Origin: an uncultured Lachnospiraceae bacterium
GTDB lineage: Bacteria > Bacillota_A > Clostridia > Lachnospirales > Lachnospiraceae
Assembly: GCA_902795715.1 (NCBI GenBank)
Contig: CADBME010000298.1
Location: 1-8,359 of the forward strand
Direction of reading: 5' to 3'
DNA length: 8,359 nucleotides
Numbering within the stretch: position 1 is the stretch's first letter; each line of letters opens with the position of its first letter. Below, one piece after another: positions 6,640 to 8,359 of the stretch. The position numbers were made by a program, and so were the translations under genes. The notes beneath the pieces are model-generated. The model was not told where the DNA came from. It made no database searches and worked only from the letters and a program-made list of their open reading frames with translations.

Positions 6640-7434
6640 ATGACAGATCAGGAATTAAGAAAATTAAAACGGGATGAACTCTTGCAGATTATGATTGCAC
6701 AGAGTAAGAGAATTGCCGTGCTCAAGAAGAGACTGGATGCGGCAGAAAAGAAGCTGGCCAGCAGAGAACTGGCACTTCAGGAAACCGGCAACATAGCTGA
6801 AGCCTCCCTGAAGCTGAACAAGATCTTTGAAGACGCCCAGGCAGCAGCAGACCAGTATCTATATAATGTAAAGCGGATGGCCCAGAAAGAACTGCAGCGC
6901 CAGGGTCTGGTCAGAGGCAAACATGCCGCCCCGGTGGAAGAAGACCAGGACTATGCAGACCAAATCGCTGAGGAAACAGCTGTAGAAGAAGAGGCAGGAA
7001 CTGAAGCAGTCGTGGAAGATGCAGCAGAAGGCGAAGCCGCTTCTGAAAGCGAAGAATTCAGAACCATCCTGCAAGAGACCATGTCAGGAGCCGCCGAGAC
7101 AGAAGCGGAATATGCCGAGTCTGTAAAAGGCCAGGAAGCCGGGTCCTCCTATGATGGACTTCATGGGGAAGACGACGACACCCATGCTGAGATCGAAGAA
7201 GAAGACGGCGTAGAAGACGATTCCGAATACGAGGAAGAAGGCAGCGAAGACGACGAATTCGAAGAAGAAGACGTCGACGATGAAGAAGATGGCGACGCCG
7301 AAGATGACTCTGCTGATGAGATTGAAACAGTGGAAAACATCGAGGCAGAATCTGAAGAGATCTCGGACCAGGCAGGAAAACCCGAAGGAAGAAGCTTTTT
7401 TGGCAATAAAGATAAAGATTCTTATTTGCTTTGA
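6640..7434 (+). CDS. Coiled-coil protein with extremely acidic C-terminal half, function unknown
   Basis: The product is 264 residues with no signal peptide and no membrane segment, so it is probably cytoplasmic. Residues 1-48 are a heptad-like amphipathic helix (ELRKLKRDELLQIMIAQSKR onward), continued by a conserved-looking helical stretch (about 51-85, NIAEASLKLNKIFEDAQAAA onward). From about residue 97 the chain becomes low-complexity and acidic: 41 of the 64 residues 177-240 are Asp or Glu, with no Lys or Arg. The end turns mildly basic (KPEGRSFFGNKDKDSYLL). I recall, without being able to check, that similar small coiled-coil proteins in Lachnospiraceae are sometimes labelled 'DNA repair protein' with little support; I would not transfer that name. 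The next gene, 104 bases downstream on the same strand, is a signal peptidase with a strongly basic N-terminus. A role as scaffold or partner of a basic protein is inference only. Confidence 0.85.
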   Translation: MTDQELRKLKRDELLQIMIAQSKRIAVLKKRLDAAEKKLASRELALQETGNIAEASLKLNKIFEDAQAAADQYLYNVKRMAQKELQRQGLVRGKHAAPVEEDQDYADQIAEETAVEEEAGTEAVVEDAAEGEAASESEEFRTILQETMSGAAETEAEYAESVKGQEAGSSYDGLHGEDDDTHAEIEEEDGVEDDSEYEEEGSEDDEFEEEDVDDEEDGDAEDDSADEIETVENIEAESEEISDQAGKPEGRSFFGNKDKDSYLL

Positions 7435-7466
7435 TTGCTCTTTCTGGCAGACAAGACTCATAAAGT

Positions 7467-7498
7467 TTGTATACGATAGATTCAGCATCCGATCTAAT
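7467..7498 (+). promoter_or_regulatory. Possible promoter of the signal peptidase gene
   Basis: TTGTAT (7467-7472) and TCTAAT (7493-7498, one mismatch from TATAAT) are separated by 20 bases, the same spacing and -35-like sequence as before the hydrolase gene. The spacer is longer than ideal. Transcription would start near 7505, about 34 bases before the ATG. No terminator is visible after the coiled-coil gene, so co-transcription from upstream is also possible. Confidence 0.3.
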
Positions 7499-7538
7499 CT
7501 GATCTCTCCTGAATCTTATAATAGGAAGTGACAGAGGT

Positions 7539-8204
7539 ATGAGTAGAGAAAAAAATAAAGAGAAAAAGAAAACAAGAAGGCGTTCAAGGAACGAGCAGAG
7601 ACAGGGACAAAATAGCGGAGATAAGTTCGCCGGTATGACCTTCCCCACCCTTGAACAGCTGGAGAACGAACTGGACCGAGTCAACTATCGATCCGGCTTC
7701 TTACGCACCTTCCGAAGCACGGTATTTACTTTGATCACCGTCGCAGCCATCGCCATTCTAATCGCGGTATTGCTGCTGCCGGTCCTTCGAATCTACGGAA
7801 AATCCATGAAGGGAACCCTGGACGGCGGGGACATCGTATTCTCCGTAAAACGGTCCGAACCCAAAACCGGTGAGATCATTGCATTCTACTATAATAATAA
7901 CATCCTGGTAAAACGAGTAATCGCCAGCAGCGGCGAATGGGTCGACATTGACGACGACGGAAATGTCTACGTCAACCAGCAGCTGATCGATGAACCCTAT
8001 CTGGTAGACGGCAAAGCCTTTGGTGAATGTAACATCGACCTTCCCTACCAGGTACCGGATGGCAAGATCTTCGTAATGGGCGACAACCGAACCGTATCCA
8101 TCGACTCCCGAAACACATCTGTCGGATGCGTATCCGAAGAGCAGATCGTAGGTAAAATCGTATTCCGGGTATGGCCCCTGTCCAAAATGGGAGCCGTGCA
8201 TTAA
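7539..8204 (+). CDS. lepB: Type I signal peptidase (S26 family)
   Basis: The 221-residue protein cleaves signal peptides from exported preproteins on the outer face of the membrane. It has a cytoplasmic, very basic N-terminus (11 Lys/Arg in the first 22 residues), one membrane segment (about 61-83) and an extracytoplasmic catalytic domain. The catalytic Ser89 lies in YGKSMKGTL and Lys125 in LVKRVIA, the Ser/Lys dyad of the family; the later conserved boxes are GDNR (181-184) and DSRNTSVG (189-196). Single-membrane-segment topology and length fit Gram-positive SipS-type enzymes. The usual SMxPTL motif has Gly in place of Pro (SMKGTL). Start: the ATG follows AGGAAG at 7523-7528 with ten bases between; AGAGG at 7533-7537 is too close to serve. 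It probably processes many exported proteins, possibly including the two encoded upstream; dedication to them is unproven. Confidence 0.94.
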   Translation: MSREKNKEKKKTRRRSRNEQRQGQNSGDKFAGMTFPTLEQLENELDRVNYRSGFLRTFRSTVFTLITVAAIAILIAVLLLPVLRIYGKSMKGTLDGGDIVFSVKRSEPKTGEIIAFYYNNNILVKRVIASSGEWVDIDDDGNVYVNQQLIDEPYLVDGKAFGECNIDLPYQVPDGKIFVMGDNRTVSIDSRNTSVGCVSEEQIVGKIVFRVWPLSKMGAVH

Positions 8205-8217
8205 AAAACGATCATAA

Positions 8218-8232
8218 TTATTGAGTCAATAA
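8218..8232. promoter_or_regulatory. 15-bp palindrome with 7-1-7 symmetry, possible operator
   Basis: TTATTGAGTCAATAA is a perfect inverted repeat of seven bases around one central base, 14 bases after the signal peptidase stop and upstream of the next presumed gene. A one-base loop is too tight for an RNA hairpin, so a DNA-binding site is more likely. The 7-1-7 layout is that of Fur/PerR-family boxes, but the half-site matches the PerR consensus at only four of seven positions. Confidence 0.35.
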
Positions 8233-8276
8233 AAACCAAGGCAAAGCTGACCTGAAGAAAGGGGGTGGTGTCCGGT

Positions 8277-8359
8277 ATGATTGTGAATAGAATAAGGAGA
8301 TGGCATTCACGGATCAGAGGAAGGCCAAGAGCCCCGGATACATCCTCGTGCAAAGATCC
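8277..8359 (+). CDS. Start of a possible further gene, cut by the window edge (frame option A)
   Basis: An ATG at 8277 follows the G-rich site AAAGGGGGTGG (8258-8268) and stays open for 27 full codons to the window end. The peptide begins MIVNRIRRWHSRIRG and is unusually Arg-rich, using many AGA and AGG codons; third positions are less GC-rich than those of the neighbours. The ribosome binding site favours this frame, the composition does not. It could be a short leader peptide for the overlapping frame at 8300. No family is recognised. Confidence 0.3.
   Translation, partial: MIVNRIRRWHSRIRGRPRAPDTSSCKD
8300..8359 (+). CDS. Start of a possible further gene, cut by the window edge (frame option B)
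   Basis: An ATG at 8300 opens MAFTDQRKAKSPGYILVQRS and runs off the window. An in-frame stop at 8288 rules out an earlier start. Codon choice (GCC AAG AGC CCC, TAC ATC CTC GTG, about two thirds GC at third positions) fits the neighbours better than option A. Against it, AAGGAG abuts the ATG directly, which is too close for a normal ribosome binding site. Such a short basic lead-in can precede a membrane anchor, for example in penicillin-binding proteins, but the anchor is not in view, so this is a guess. Confidence 0.35.
   Translation, partial: MAFTDQRKAKSPGYILVQRS

Noticed and set aside
7492..7505. ATCTN triple repeat as a microsatellite
   Set aside because: Only three short units; easily chance in this spacer.
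7517..7522. Perfect TATAAT as the signal peptidase -10 box
   Set aside because: It would start transcription about ten bases before the ATG, inside the ribosome binding site, and has no -35 at 17 bases (CTAATC).
7058..7684. Minus-strand frames (poly-Ser, poly-Arg/Leu) opposite the acidic protein
   Set aside because: Low-complexity complements of GAA/GAC/GAT runs; no ribosome binding site or protein-like composition.
1..8359. CRISPR arrays, tRNA or rRNA genes, transposase genes, phage or toxin-antitoxin genes
   Set aside because: No regularly spaced short palindromic repeats, no tRNA or rRNA signature and no such coding sequences were seen on either strand.

Overview
The window looks like a chromosomal segment from a member of the Bacillota, class Clostridia, most likely family Lachnospiraceae. 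That placement is inference. It rests on the surface-protein style (Listeria-Bacteroides/InlB-type repeats, DUF11-like modules, a KTGD-type wall-sorting tail), strong purine-rich ribosome binding sites, AT-rich spacers around GC-richer genes, and a small coiled-coil acidic protein next to a type I signal peptidase. All supported genes are on the plus strand.

Region by region: bases 1-3081 are the 3' part of a very large wall-anchored surface protein. It has at least six InlB-type repeats, a Gly/Ser/Glu linker, two DUF11-like modules and a C-terminal sorting signal. The 161-base spacer that follows has a 10-bp-phased direct repeat and a likely extended -10 promoter. Bases 3243-6251 encode a secreted alpha/beta hydrolase related to class 3 lipases. 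It carries one InlB-type repeat, a fibronectin-III-like domain and a Big_2 Ig-like domain. The 388-base spacer 6252-6639 has an AT-rich stretch, a near-consensus promoter and a long imperfect palindrome ending in a T-run (small RNA, terminator or palindromic insertion). Bases 6640-7434 encode a coiled-coil protein with an extremely acidic C-terminal half. Bases 7539-8204 encode a type I signal peptidase. A further gene probably begins near the right edge, but its frame is undecided.

How the genes fit together: the first two encode exported proteins sharing an InlB-type repeat, so they plausibly act at the same cell surface. The signal peptidase is the kind of enzyme that would process them, but the spacers carry their own promoter-like signals and the genes need not be one operon.

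I do not see a clear new defence or mobile system. The best candidates for something undescribed are the palindromic element at 6340-6427, the architecture of the secreted hydrolase, and the oppositely charged coiled-coil/signal peptidase pair.
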